This document shows, piece after piece, positions 1 to 8,001 of a stretch of 26,055 bases of DNA (positions are counted from its first letter, which is position 1; every line of letters begins with the position of its first letter). A program made the position numbers and the translations under genes. The notes under the pieces are model-generated. The model worked only from the letters and a program-made list of their open reading frames with translations. It did not search any database and had not been told where the DNA came from. Origin of the DNA: Solimicrobium sp040544425 (GTDB taxonomy: Bacteria; Pseudomonadota; Gammaproteobacteria; Burkholderiales; Burkholderiaceae_D); the NCBI GenBank assembly GCA_040544425.1, contig JBEONO010000029.1, forward strand, positions 1-26,055, given 5' to 3'.

Positions 1-70
1 AGGACCGTGAAACGACTCTGCGCCAATGATAGTGCTGCAACCAGTGTGAAAGTAGGTTATCGTCAGGCTG
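1..70 (+). rRNA. rrf: 5S ribosomal RNA, 3' part
   Basis: The first 70 bases read as the second half of a 5S rRNA. The conserved run GUGAAACGACU..GCGCC.AUGAUAGUG is followed by GUGUGAAAGUAGG and the 3' strand of the terminal helix, CGUCAGGC. The wording matches the betaproteobacterial 5S pattern (AGGACCGUGAAACGACUC, then GUGUGAAAGUAGGU) better than the enteric form. The 5' half lies outside the window, so the rRNA operon runs in from the left on the + strand. The exact 3' end is uncertain by a few bases. Confidence 0.93.
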
Positions 71-77
71 TTTTACT

Positions 78-113
78 AAAAAACCCCCGCCAGGATACTG
101 GTGGGGGTTTTTG
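78..113 (+). terminator. rRNA operon terminator
   Basis: An intrinsic terminator directly follows the 5S rRNA. The stem pairs CCCCCGCC (84-91) with GGTGGGGG (100-107), with one G-T pair and a short loop. It is flanked by an A-run on the left and TTTTT on the right, so the hairpin extends further by A-T pairs and ends in a U-tract. It closes the rRNA operon and insulates the next gene. Confidence 0.9.
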
Positions 114-233
114 CTTTGGGGGAATCCATTTCGTTGTTAATGGTCATCCCGGGAATGTCAAAATAGTTGGAACAATTTTCTTATTTCGCATGTCCATACC
201 TGCCATGATTGAAGAAAAAATTGGGAGGGTCGC

Positions 234-1349
234 GTGCCATTTTCAGGATCTCTATTGCGCCGAGTGTTGGTGACGACCGCTACGGTTGGAAGCGCGTATT
301 ATTGCATTGGCCGGTATGGCTCAACACCCAGAACGGTGGATAAATCCGATTCTGGAGCAGTCAGAAGTTTAATGTTTACGGACAAGGCGTTTCGGTTTTC
401 GTATTTTGGTCCGCAGCTACACCTGTACAGCTATGGTGACGAAGCATTACTGGACGCTCATGAAATTCCAGAACTGTTTAATCAATGGTTATCAGGAACT
501 CGGACCGACGATGAGGTAATCAGTTATTTCAAAGATGCAGCAATCAATTTGGCACGCGCATGGCCAAGTAACTGGCATTCAAGTCAAGCTAACGCTCCAG
601 ACAAATTCCTCGAATTGGCAGAGCAATACCAACGGGAAAAGACGGCGTTGTTCTTATGCGCTGCGTCAGCCTCACATGGTCTGAGACAGGACAAACTCGA
701 CATTGCTCTGGAGTGCGCAAATTCATTACATGCTAAATCGGGGCACAATCGGAACGTAGTGAAGCTTGCAGAATTGTTTCTGGATACCGAAGAGTTCTCG
801 TCTCTATTCGCGACATCTGGTAAGGAACTCCAGTCGATCAGTAAAATGATCCGGTTGAAATCCACTATTCTGGAGGCTGCCAAATGGCACGGACTTGCTG
901 ATCGGGATGTTCCTGTCAGTATGCTTGCGGCGAGACGATGCCTGTCTCCAGAAGAAAGAAATCAGTTCATCGATAATCGTTCGGCGAAATCCGCCGAGAT
1001 CTACGAGGACTACGGTTTTGAGAATCAACAGGCATATGATTTAATTCGGCAAACGCGAGTTTTGGGTGCCGCGTCAAGAACGCGGCCGCTTGCGGCCCAA
1101 CTGCTCGATCTGCTAGACCGGATTGCCGCAATAGGATCAAAACCCTATTTCAAAAACAGCGATGGAACTGTGAATGTTACTGCGCTATTTAAGTCTCTTG
1201 ATGTTGATATTGAGAAGAACAATGTATTTATTGACGCCGGATTAAAAGCGGCAGTAAAAAACCGCGTCGAAAAAGGCATGTTGGATTTCGCTCTATCGGA
1301 ACACCGAAAAGAAAATCTCTATCTGGTAGGGAGCACGCAGCAAGAATAA
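234..1349 (+). CDS. Unrecognised protein with an N-terminal hydrophobic segment
   Basis: This is a 371-residue protein that I do not assign to a family. The start is GTG at 234, supported by GGGAGG at 223-228 five bases upstream; an ATG at 372 (residue 47) would remove the N-terminal segment. Residues about 9-26 (RRVLVTTATVGSAYYCIG) are hydrophobic after two arginines, so a single signal anchor is possible. The rest looks soluble and mostly helical, with no cysteine cluster, P-loop or nuclease motif. Residues about 285-360 form a charged helical tail containing DGTVNVTALFKSLDVD. It sits alone behind the rRNA terminator and converges on the c-di-GMP gene, 33 bases away. By eye its base composition is slightly more AT-rich than the housekeeping genes further right, which could mean a late arrival. 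It is an uninterrupted gene of unknown function. Confidence 0.72.
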   Translation: MPFSGSLLRRVLVTTATVGSAYYCIGRYGSTPRTVDKSDSGAVRSLMFTDKAFRFSYFGPQLHLYSYGDEALLDAHEIPELFNQWLSGTRTDDEVISYFKDAAINLARAWPSNWHSSQANAPDKFLELAEQYQREKTALFLCAASASHGLRQDKLDIALECANSLHAKSGHNRNVVKLAELFLDTEEFSSLFATSGKELQSISKMIRLKSTILEAAKWHGLADRDVPVSMLAARRCLSPEERNQFIDNRSAKSAEIYEDYGFENQQAYDLIRQTRVLGAASRTRPLAAQLLDLLDRIAAIGSKPYFKNSDGTVNVTALFKSLDVDIEKNNVFIDAGLKAAVKNRVEKGMLDFALSEHRKENLYLVGSTQQE

Positions 1350-1382
1350 CAGTGGCGCACTGGTAAAACCAAGTGGACTCGA

Positions 1383-4300
1383 TCAGGTGCTCACTTCATC
1401 TTTTTTGTGAAATGTCAGTAAATCAGCAGGGATTGGCCGGCCAAACAGATAGCCTTGGAACATATTGCAGCCACAGGATTGCAGGAACTCTTGTTGCTCC
1501 ACCGTTTCAACGCCTTCGGCGATGATTCCAAGCCCCATGCTAAGGCCCAATGTCACGATGGCGCGAACAATCGCCAGGTCGTTATTGTCGACAAATATAT
1601 CGCGAATGAATGACTGGTCGATTTTTAACTGTTCCAACGGTAAGCGCTTCAGATAAGCCAGTGAAGAATAACCGGTGCCGAAGTCATCCAATGAGAAACG
1701 CACACCATTCAACATCAAGGCACGCATTTTGGTGATCACGCCATCGATGTCTTTTAACAGCAGGCTCTCGGTCAATTCAATCTTCAGTTTGCTCGGATCT
1801 GCAGAATTACGCTTCAATGCAGTCAGCACGTTGTCGACAAAATGCGCATCATGAAACTGACGGGCGCTGATGTTGACAGCCAGTGACAGCTCGGCAGTTT
1901 GCGGATTCAACGACCATTGATGCAATTGTTTGGCGGCGGTATCCAGAATCCATTCACCAATCGGCAAAATCAATCCGTTTTCTTCAGCAACCGGAATAAA
2001 TTCAGCCGGTGAAACTGTACCGCGTTCCGGGTGATTCCAGCGGATCAGCGCTTCGGCACCAACGATGTGATCGTTGCTGTCGGTTTGGACCTGATAGTGC
2101 AGCACAAACTGCTGCCCGGCGATCGCCTGGCGCAGATCAGATTCCAGCGCAGCGTGGTCGTCAACCGCTTTTTGCATCAACGGATCGAAGAATCGTATGG
2201 TGTTGCGGCCTGCATCTTTGGCTTGATACATCGCCAAATCGGCATGTTTGAGAAGATCGTCGACGGTTACATCATTCGATTTGAATATCGTCACACCTAT
2301 GCTAGGTGAGATATGGTGTGTCTTGCCTTTCAAGAGATAAGGCAGATTCAGTTCACATTGGATTTTTTGCGCAACCAGTTCTGATAAATCAGCAGCGTTC
2401 GCGATATCTTCGTTCAATCCCTCAAGCAAGACCACAAATTCATCACCGCCCAGACGAGCGGCTGTATCTCCCTGGCGCAGACACAGTGACAGGCGTTGGC
2501 CGACCATTTCCAGCAACAGGTCACCAACATCATGACCACGGGTATCGTTCAATTTTTTAAAGTTATCCAAATCGATAAACAATAATGCGCCATGATTTTT
2601 GGTGCGCGAACTGGTTGCCAGCGCGTGCTGCAATCTCTCAGTCAGCAGGCGTCGGTTTGGTAATTTGGTCAGAGAATCGTAAAACGCCAGATTACGGATT
2701 TCATCTTCGGCTACCTTGCGTTCGGTAATATCAACCAGGGAAAAGATATAGTTGGTAATAACATCTTCAGCAGACCGCACCGCAGTAACCGTCAGCCACA
2801 GAGGAAATTCTTCGCCGCTCTTCCGCTGGGTCCAGACCTCGCCTTGCCAGGTTTCGGTAGTCTTTACCGTATCCATCACCATGCGATAGAAATCTTCATC
2901 GTGTTTTGGTGATTTAAACATGGCCGGATTCTGGTTGGCCATTTCTTCGGCGCTGTATCCGGTTATTTTGGAAAAAGCGCTATTAATTTTTAAGATGTTT
3001 TGATTGGCATCGGTAATAAACATACCTTCCTGCGATTCAAATGCGATCGCAGCGATGTGTAATTCCTGCTCATGAACCAGTGAACGCTCCCGGGCAGCTT
3101 CGACTGCGCTGTAGGCCGCAGCGTTATCGAGTGCAATCGCGCCGTATGCACACAGCGTCCGAAATATTGAGCATTCTCTTTCGCCGTAGGCATTTTCGTT
3201 TGGCGATTGAATTGACATCACGCCGAGCACGCGTTGACCGACCATCAGTGGCGCAAACAACAGACTGATCGCCTTCTGGGTTCCGGGAATCACGCGATGG
3301 GAATTCTGCTCATTGGCCGAATTAATCACGAACTCGCGCTTTTCACGCGCACACCGTGCGGCAAGCGAGGAAGGATTGTCTACCGCCACTTCAAAATACG
3401 GAAATGGTTTAGTCAATCCAGTCTCAACCGCAAATACGACCTGCAGTCTGGTTTTGTCTTCATTGAACAAATACACGATGAACGACCACGATTCGAGCAA
3501 ATCATCGGCGTGATGATGCAGCGCTTCCAGCACTTCCTGCGCATTCAGACTGGCAGTAATTTTTCGGCCGATCAGACCCAGCGTCTCGAGCGTCGAATTG
3601 GTGTTTTGCAGCGCCGCTGCCAATTTAATATGCTGTTCGGTTTCTGCCCGGTTGCGGTCCATCTCGCGTCGCACCTGCAGAGCAATGGCGCGATTTTGTG
3701 CTTCGGAAATTCGCGAATCATTGCGCGCTTCGGTTGCCGCCAGCCCTGCTTCATAAGCGGACTTGAAATCACCGTTCGAGGCGTACTCATTGGCAATTTG
3801 ATTGAGCAAGTCAGGCGAAACCCGATAGCCGGGAACTGTCCTGGCGATTTTCACAGCCTGATCAAGATAGTGCAAAGCGGCGCTTGGCAGTGCTGAATTT
3901 TTGGTTTTGACGATGTTGCTGCCACTGTGCAGTTCAGCCAATACCCGCAGTGATTTGATTTGTTCGTCAGCGCTGCCTTGCTGATTGGCCAGTTCCAGTG
4001 CTTCCGCAGCTTTGCTGGCGGCTTCATCTTTGCGACCCAGGCGCAACAGGGCGGTCGCCTGACCGCGTGCCATGATGATCAGCTGATCGCGATCACGCTG
4101 CGCTTCAATATTTTGTTCGATCTTCAAGAACCAGTTCAGCGCCTGTTCGAAATTACCCAAATCGAGCGCCAGCAATCCAAGGTTGTTCAATGCGTTGATG
4201 TGACCACGTGAGCGCGGCATCGCCTGCATGCGGTTGATTGCTTCAAGTAGAAATACTTCCGATTCATCGAAGCGTTCGAGTCTGCGCAACACGTCACCCA

Positions 4301-5135
4301 CCTGCATCAGGCAGAAGCCATTGCTGTAGGGCCAATTCGTTTTGCGCGCCAACGACAAAGCATTTTCAGCCCATTCCAGCGCTGAGTCCAGATCGGACAG
4401 CGTAACAAAATCTTCGGATATGTTTGCCGCACAGACCAAGGCGTGTCGGATCTGTCCTGAATTGAGTCCGGCATGATAGGCCTGCAAATCCAGTTTGATT
4501 GCCGCGCCAGGATCGTCGGTCAATGCTGCTACCGTGGCGCGCGTGGTAAAGATCCAGGTGAGAATCGCATCATGCAAATGCACGGGATCGGGAAATATCT
4601 CCGTTAATTTGGCGGCGGTCACCGCTGCGTTGGTGAATGCGTCACGCGCCATACTGCGCGCCTGCGTGGCCGCAACGCGAGCCTGGTCATTTCCCGATTG
4701 GTATAGTTGTATTGCGTTGGTGAGATGGATATTAATTTCCCGGGACAGTCCTCGGTCCTGTCCCACCGTCGCCAGCAACCATTGGCAATCTCCCTGCCCA
4801 ATATAATCTTCAATGGATTCAAACTTGGCCAAGGCAAGTTTAATTTCGCACTCGCCTTCATCAAGCTCTGCACATAAGATATTTACCTCTGCGCGTATCA
4901 GGCGAATCCGGGCTTTGCAACGGGTCGTCTCGAGATCATCCAGCGTCGATTTGTCCAGCAGGATTTCTGCCTCGGTCGCCAGGCGCAGTGAACGGTTATA
5001 GTCTCGCTGTCTTAATTGCCACGCCAAAGCCACCAATGTCAGCACGCGCTGGTGGCCCTCGTCTTTCGATAACTGGACCTCCAGCGCCGCGACTTCTTCA
5101 TCGAGGGCAAATAAGTCCAAAGAGTGATCTGTCAT
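1383..5135 (-). CDS. TPR-GAF-PAS-GGDEF-EAL cyclic-di-GMP signalling protein
   Basis: A large cytoplasmic protein that probably makes and/or degrades c-di-GMP. Counting from a TTG at 5147 (1254 residues), residues about 20-500 are helical TPR-like repeats, with a coiled-coil-like stretch near 480-520. A GAF domain spans about 525-675 and a PAS domain about 695-810. The GGDEF domain (about 815-985) has an intact GGDEF at 900-904 and an I-site RQGD at 891-894. The EAL domain (about 995-1245) has EAL at 1032-1034, NISARQF, ELTES, DDFGTGYSS from 1154, LKID and GVE, so every residue I would look for in an active phosphodiesterase is present. No membrane segment is seen. I chose ATG 5135 (1250 residues) over TTG 5147; neither has a convincing ribosome site. 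It is a single-gene unit with a possible TATACT -10 at 5200-5205. Which activity dominates, and what the sensors bind, cannot be read from sequence. Confidence 0.93.
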   Translation of the reverse strand: MTDHSLDLFALDEEVAALEVQLSKDEGHQRVLTLVALAWQLRQRDYNRSLRLATEAEILLDKSTLDDLETTRCKARIRLIRAEVNILCAELDEGECEIKLALAKFESIEDYIGQGDCQWLLATVGQDRGLSREINIHLTNAIQLYQSGNDQARVAATQARSMARDAFTNAAVTAAKLTEIFPDPVHLHDAILTWIFTTRATVAALTDDPGAAIKLDLQAYHAGLNSGQIRHALVCAANISEDFVTLSDLDSALEWAENALSLARKTNWPYSNGFCLMQVGDVLRRLERFDESEVFLLEAINRMQAMPRSRGHINALNNLGLLALDLGNFEQALNWFLKIEQNIEAQRDRDQLIIMARGQATALLRLGRKDEAASKAAEALELANQQGSADEQIKSLRVLAELHSGSNIVKTKNSALPSAALHYLDQAVKIARTVPGYRVSPDLLNQIANEYASNGDFKSAYEAGLAATEARNDSRISEAQNRAIALQVRREMDRNRAETEQHIKLAAALQNTNSTLETLGLIGRKITASLNAQEVLEALHHHADDLLESWSFIVYLFNEDKTRLQVVFAVETGLTKPFPYFEVAVDNPSSLAARCAREKREFVINSANEQNSHRVIPGTQKAISLLFAPLMVGQRVLGVMSIQSPNENAYGERECSIFRTLCAYGAIALDNAAAYSAVEAARERSLVHEQELHIAAIAFESQEGMFITDANQNILKINSAFSKITGYSAEEMANQNPAMFKSPKHDEDFYRMVMDTVKTTETWQGEVWTQRKSGEEFPLWLTVTAVRSAEDVITNYIFSLVDITERKVAEDEIRNLAFYDSLTKLPNRRLLTERLQHALATSSRTKNHGALLFIDLDNFKKLNDTRGHDVGDLLLEMVGQRLSLCLRQGDTAARLGGDEFVVLLEGLNEDIANAADLSELVAQKIQCELNLPYLLKGKTHHISPSIGVTIFKSNDVTVDDLLKHADLAMYQAKDAGRNTIRFFDPLMQKAVDDHAALESDLRQAIAGQQFVLHYQVQTDSNDHIVGAEALIRWNHPERGTVSPAEFIPVAEENGLILPIGEWILDTAAKQLHQWSLNPQTAELSLAVNISARQFHDAHFVDNVLTALKRNSADPSKLKIELTESLLLKDIDGVITKMRALMLNGVRFSLDDFGTGYSSLAYLKRLPLEQLKIDQSFIRDIFVDNNDLAIVRAIVTLGLSMGLGIIAEGVETVEQQEFLQSCGCNMFQGYLFGRPIPADLLTFHKKDEVST

Positions 5136-5199
5136 TTGGTTGGGCAAAATAATTGAGCCAGAAAATAAATTCGTGAGTAAGACACAAAAGTAACGGCTC

Positions 5200-5205
5200 A
5201 GTATA
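5200..5205 (-). promoter_or_regulatory. Possible -10 element of the TPR-GAF-PAS-GGDEF-EAL gene
   Basis: On the minus strand the hexamer TATACT lies about 65 bases before the ATG at 5135. The -35 region is weak (TTAATT at 5222-5227, spacer 16). Reading the rest of 5148-5361 shows no other gene; it holds only an imperfect GGGG/CCCC inverted repeat near 5258-5281. Confidence 0.35.
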
Positions 5206-5361
5206 AACGAATGTTGCCCAAAATTAATAGTCCGCGAACATTAAACAACAAGATTTTCGGGGCTCACTGCCAGAAACCCCCATTTTTAATTTTGAAAGCG
5301 CTTTGGAAATTGGCTTTAAATATTGAAATGCTAATTTCAGTGCGATTGTAATAATTGACTT

Positions 5362-5703
5362 TTATTCACTATCCTTGCGAAGGATGTCAATTGACTCATC
5401 TTTGTCGTGGCTTAGTCGCAGATGCACGAATTTGCCGGGCACTACAATCGTGTTTTGGACCAGTGAAAATCTAAATTCGATTTTGTTTTCAGCTTTATCC
5501 AGTGAGGTAATGTCAGGCAGTGGTGCATCCGGTTTCAGCGTAATCAATACGTCTTCGTTATTTTGCTTGACCTCTGTCGGATACAGCACGCTGCTCTTGT
5601 TTCCCTTGATGATGTACACCGCTTCTTCCGGTGCCTTGACGGCTTTTTGACAGGCAGTGCAGAAAACTAAAGCGATCATCAGGTAATTGGTTCGCAGCGC
5701 CAT
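5362..5703 (-). CDS. Small exported protein, probable lipoprotein
   Basis: A 113-residue protein of unrecognised family. The N-terminus MALRTNYLMIALVFCTAC has one basic residue, a hydrophobic core and a cysteine at position 18. This resembles a lipoprotein signal, but the residues before the cysteine (C-T-A) are not a classical lipobox, so cleavage by signal peptidase I or II remains open. The mature part is short, charged and beta-rich (VYIIKGNKSSVLYPTEV, then VVPGKFVHLRLSHDKDE). AGGAG lies eight bases before the ATG on the minus strand, which fixes the start. It lies downstream of the phhA terminator in the same direction, so it probably has its own promoter. No partner is evident. Confidence 0.72.
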   Translation of the reverse strand: MALRTNYLMIALVFCTACQKAVKAPEEAVYIIKGNKSSVLYPTEVKQNNEDVLITLKPDAPLPDITSLDKAENKIEFRFSLVQNTIVVPGKFVHLRLSHDKDESIDILRKDSE

Positions 5704-5793
5704 GTGCCGTGCTCCTGTGGTGGGTAAGGTCGGTCAGTGTAATCGAATCAATCAGCGCATCAAGATCGGCCAGTGATAAAGCGTGATGCAGAT

Positions 5794-5819
5794 CAAAAAA
5801 ACCAGCAACTCGGTTGCTT
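5794..5819 (-). terminator. Terminator after the hppD-phhA operon
   Basis: On the minus strand, just past the phhA stop, AGCAAC and GTTGCT (5813-5818 and 5804-5809) pair around a three-base CGA loop, and the run GGTTTTTTT follows. This is a standard intrinsic terminator, and it separates phhA from the lipoprotein-like gene. Confidence 0.82.
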
Positions 5820-5825
5820 GAAAAT

Positions 5826-6704
5826 TTATTTAATTTGGCTCAGCAATTCAAGCTCACCATCAAGCAGCGAGTTTGCCGGTAACGGTTCCTGCTGTTTGAT
5901 GCGCTGATAGATTGGCGTGAAGTCCGGCGCGGTATCATCAAACAACTGTTTGAAATCGCGAATCACAAAATAGGTTTCCTGATACGAATCGATCTTGTAC
6001 AGAGTGCGCATGCATCGCTCAACATTGAGGGCGATATGGCGGCTGTCCGAAGGTTCCAGGCAATAGGTCAGTTCACCGCCAGACGATAAAATACCGGCGC
6101 CATAGGCACGCAAACCTTGGGGACTTTGGATCAGTCCGAATTCGATGGTGTACCAATACAGCCGGGACAACTGATCCAGTCCGCCGAGTTTCATTGCTTT
6201 CAATCCGCCCTTGCCGTACTCCTGAATATGGTCGGCAAAGATCGGATCAAACAATAATGGAACGTGCCCGAAATAATCATGGAACACGTCAGGCTCAACG
6301 ATGTAATCGAATTCTTCCGGCTTGCGCAACCAGACAGTGACCGGGAAACGGCGGTTGGCCAAATGCGTAAAGAAGGCCAGCTCAGGGATCAGCCCGGGTA
6401 CTGCAACGATGCGCCACCCGGTTGCTTTGAACAAGGCTTCAGAGGTGGACTCAAAATGTGGAATGCCATCGGCCGCATCGAGTGCGTTCAAGCTGTCGAT
6501 GAAGACATCACACGCTCGGCCCGGCAACAATTCGGCCTGGCGGCGATACAGTTTGCGCCATAAAGCGTGTTCGTCCTCGGTGTAGGCATCCCAGTTTTGC
6601 TGAACGACGTAGTCGTCGGTGATGTCGGAATAATCGCCGCGCAAACTGGCCCCATCCGATTTTTCAGCGACAGTGGCAAAAAATTCCAATTTTGAATTTT
6701 GCAT
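5826..6704 (-). CDS. phhA: Phenylalanine 4-monooxygenase
   Basis: This enzyme hydroxylates L-phenylalanine to L-tyrosine using O2, tetrahydropterin and a non-haem iron; it acts in the cytoplasm. At 292 residues it is the short, single-domain bacterial type without the ACT regulatory domain of animal enzymes. The iron ligands are visible as FHDYFGH (His142, His147) and YTIEFG (Glu188), with the usual spacing. The pterin/substrate region VAVPGLIPELAFF (about 100-112) and the C-terminal YFVIRDFKQLFD are also conserved. The start is ATG at 6704; there is no strong ribosome site. It follows hppD by 51 bases in the same direction, with an intercistronic hairpin, and a terminator follows it. The pair fits conversion of phenylalanine to homogentisate. 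A transaminase step links the two enzymes, but no such gene is present here. Confidence 0.97.
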   Translation of the reverse strand: MQNSKLEFFATVAEKSDGASLRGDYSDITDDYVVQQNWDAYTEDEHALWRKLYRRQAELLPGRACDVFIDSLNALDAADGIPHFESTSEALFKATGWRIVAVPGLIPELAFFTHLANRRFPVTVWLRKPEEFDYIVEPDVFHDYFGHVPLLFDPIFADHIQEYGKGGLKAMKLGGLDQLSRLYWYTIEFGLIQSPQGLRAYGAGILSSGGELTYCLEPSDSRHIALNVERCMRTLYKIDSYQETYFVIRDFKQLFDDTAPDFTPIYQRIKQQEPLPANSLLDGELELLSQIK

Positions 6705-6724
6705 AATTTTCTAAAATAAATGTG

Positions 6725-6748
6725 CAGGCGACAAATACTTGTCGCCTG
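6725..6748 (-). repeat. Intercistronic hairpin between hppD and phhA
   Basis: A perfect ten-base inverted repeat, CAGGCGACAA (6725-6734) and TTGTCGCCTG (6739-6748), has a four-base loop. On the minus strand it lies just after the hppD stop and is followed by CACATTTATTTTAG, a broken U-tract. It could be a partial terminator or an RNA-stability element that sets the HppD:PhhA ratio. The structure is seen; the role is inferred. Confidence 0.75.
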
Positions 6749-6755
6749 TCGGCGC

Positions 6756-7868
6756 TTACGCTTTTGCCGGTTCGGCTTTTAATACGCCGCGTCGGATCTG
6801 ATCCAGTTCAATGGATTCGAACAGCGCGCGGAAATTGCCTTCACCAAAACCCTGGTCGCCCTTGCGTTGAATAATTTCAAAGAAGATCGGACCAATGACC
6901 GTCTGAGTAAAAATCTGCAACAGCAATTCGCGTTTGGTTTCGGTGCTGGTACCGTCGACCAGTATACGCAGTTCACGCAATTTGGCCACATCTTCACCGT
7001 GACCGGGCAAACGGCGATCGATCAGATCGTAGTAAGTGTCGATGGTATCCTGAAACGCCACGTTGACTTTTTTCATGCTGGCCACTGATTCGTACACATT
7101 GTTCGAACCCAACGCAATGTGCTGTACACCTTCACCGTGATAAAGATCCAGATACTCTGCAATCTGTGATTTATCGTCGGAAGATTCATTGATCGGGATC
7201 CGCACTTTGCCGCAAGGTGAGGTCATGGCTTTGGATTTCAGGCCAGTCATTTTTCCTTCAATATCAAAGTAACGCACTTCACGGAAATTAAAATAATGTT
7301 CGTAGAATTCAGCCCATTCCTTCATCCGGCCGCGATGCACGTTGTGAGTCAGATGATCGATGTAGGTCAGGCCATGGCCAACCGGGTAGAGTGGTGTGCC
7401 GGGGATGGCCACGAAGTCTGCGTCATAAATACTGATATCGCCGATCGCGCCAGCTTCGCCGGATTTACCGCGCCAGCGGTCGACAAAATAAATCAGCGAA
7501 TCACCGATCCCTTTGATGGCCGGGACGTTCAATTCCATCGGGCCGGTCCGATTATCAAAACCCCAGGCACCCAATTCCAGCGCGCGCTGATAGGCGGCAG
7601 CGGCATCATTCACACGGAATGCAAAGGCGCACACGGAGGGGCCGTGCTTGCGTGCGAAGCGCTGGGCAAAGGAGTCGGGTTCGGCGTTGATGATGAAATT
7701 GATTTCGCCCTGGCGATACAGCGTGACGTTCTTATGGCGGTGACGCGCGATTGCCATAAATCCCATTTGTTCAAACAGTGCGCCCAGTGCTTTTGGATCC
7801 GGTGCGGCGTATTCGATAAATTCGAAACCATCGGTACCCATTGGGTTTTCCCAGCCTGTAAATTCCAT
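6756..7868 (-). CDS. hppD: 4-hydroxyphenylpyruvate dioxygenase
   Basis: This enzyme oxidises 4-hydroxyphenylpyruvate to homogentisate, the second step of tyrosine breakdown, with one iron(II). The protein is 370 residues from the chosen ATG at 7868, which has GGGAG seven bases upstream. An ATG at 7907 would add 13 residues unlike the family N-terminus MEFTGWENPMGTDGFEF. It has two vicinal-oxygen-chelate halves. The iron ligands are His172 in TYIDHLTHNVHRG, His250 in GVQHIALGSN and Glu331 in GPIFFEIIQR, at the usual spacing. The C-terminal gate region GEGNFRALFESIE is present. It is the first gene of the hppD-phhA operon, divergent from an Lrp-type regulator. The shared upstream region carries a TATACT -10 at 7894-7899 and two operator-like repeats. 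Confidence 0.97.
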   Translation of the reverse strand: MEFTGWENPMGTDGFEFIEYAAPDPKALGALFEQMGFMAIARHRHKNVTLYRQGEINFIINAEPDSFAQRFARKHGPSVCAFAFRVNDAAAAYQRALELGAWGFDNRTGPMELNVPAIKGIGDSLIYFVDRWRGKSGEAGAIGDISIYDADFVAIPGTPLYPVGHGLTYIDHLTHNVHRGRMKEWAEFYEHYFNFREVRYFDIEGKMTGLKSKAMTSPCGKVRIPINESSDDKSQIAEYLDLYHGEGVQHIALGSNNVYESVASMKKVNVAFQDTIDTYYDLIDRRLPGHGEDVAKLRELRILVDGTSTETKRELLLQIFTQTVIGPIFFEIIQRKGDQGFGEGNFRALFESIELDQIRRGVLKAEPAKA

Positions 7869-7893
7869 AGAAGTCTCCCGTGTAAGATCGACC

Positions 7894-7899
7894 AGTATA
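7894..7899 (-). promoter_or_regulatory. -10 element for hppD-phhA
   Basis: TATACT on the minus strand, about 25 bases before the hppD start codon, is a good sigma-70 -10 hexamer. No good -35 is found at normal spacing. The left operator-like site (7910-7927) occupies that position, which suggests activator dependence. Confidence 0.5.
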
Positions 7900-7909
7900 G
7901 TCCTCATAT

Positions 7910-7927
7910 TTGGCTATTAAATACCAA
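7910..7927. promoter_or_regulatory. Operator-like site 1 (TTGGCTATTAAATACCAA)
   Basis: An 18-base element with TTGG at one end and CCAA at the other and an AT-rich centre, so it is a partial dyad. It is repeated almost exactly at 7983-7999. It covers the -35 region expected for hppD. It is probably bound by the adjacent Lrp/AsnC protein; this is inferred from position and from the dyad form common to that family. Confidence 0.65.
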
Positions 7928-7967
7928 GTTTTCCTTAATTGGGCCTAATTTGAGCAATTAAAATGCG

Positions 7968-7973
7968 TATAAT
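7968..7973 (+). promoter_or_regulatory. -10 element for the Lrp-type regulator gene
   Basis: A perfect TATAAT 34 bases before the ATG. The best upstream hexamers (TTGAGC at 7950-7955, TTGGGC at 7939-7944) are at non-standard spacing (12 and 23), so the -35 is unclear. Transcription would begin near 7980, at the edge of operator-like site 2. Confidence 0.55.
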
Positions 7974-7982
7974 CTGCAATTA

Positions 7983-7999
7983 TTGGCTATAAATACCAA
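7983..7999. promoter_or_regulatory. Operator-like site 2 (TTGGCTATAAATACCAA)
   Basis: A second copy of the TTGGCTAT..AATACCAA element, one base shorter in its centre than site 1 and about 72 bases from it centre to centre, close to seven helical turns. It ends two bases before the regulator's ATG and overlaps the expected transcription start, which suits autorepression. Confidence 0.65.
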
Positions 8000-8001
8000 A
8001 C

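Noticed and set aside
7..273. Open frame of 88 codons at the left edge
   Set aside because: It runs through the 5S rRNA and its terminator, so it is not a gene.
3234..3896. 220-codon frame on the + strand opposite the TPR-GAF-PAS-GGDEF-EAL gene
   Set aside because: It is antisense to a well-recognised protein, lacks any motif and has shadow-like composition.
5206..5361. c-di-GMP riboswitch upstream of the TPR-GAF-PAS-GGDEF-EAL gene
   Set aside because: The GEMM core and tetraloop-receptor pattern was not found; only a weak GGGG/CCCC repeat is present.
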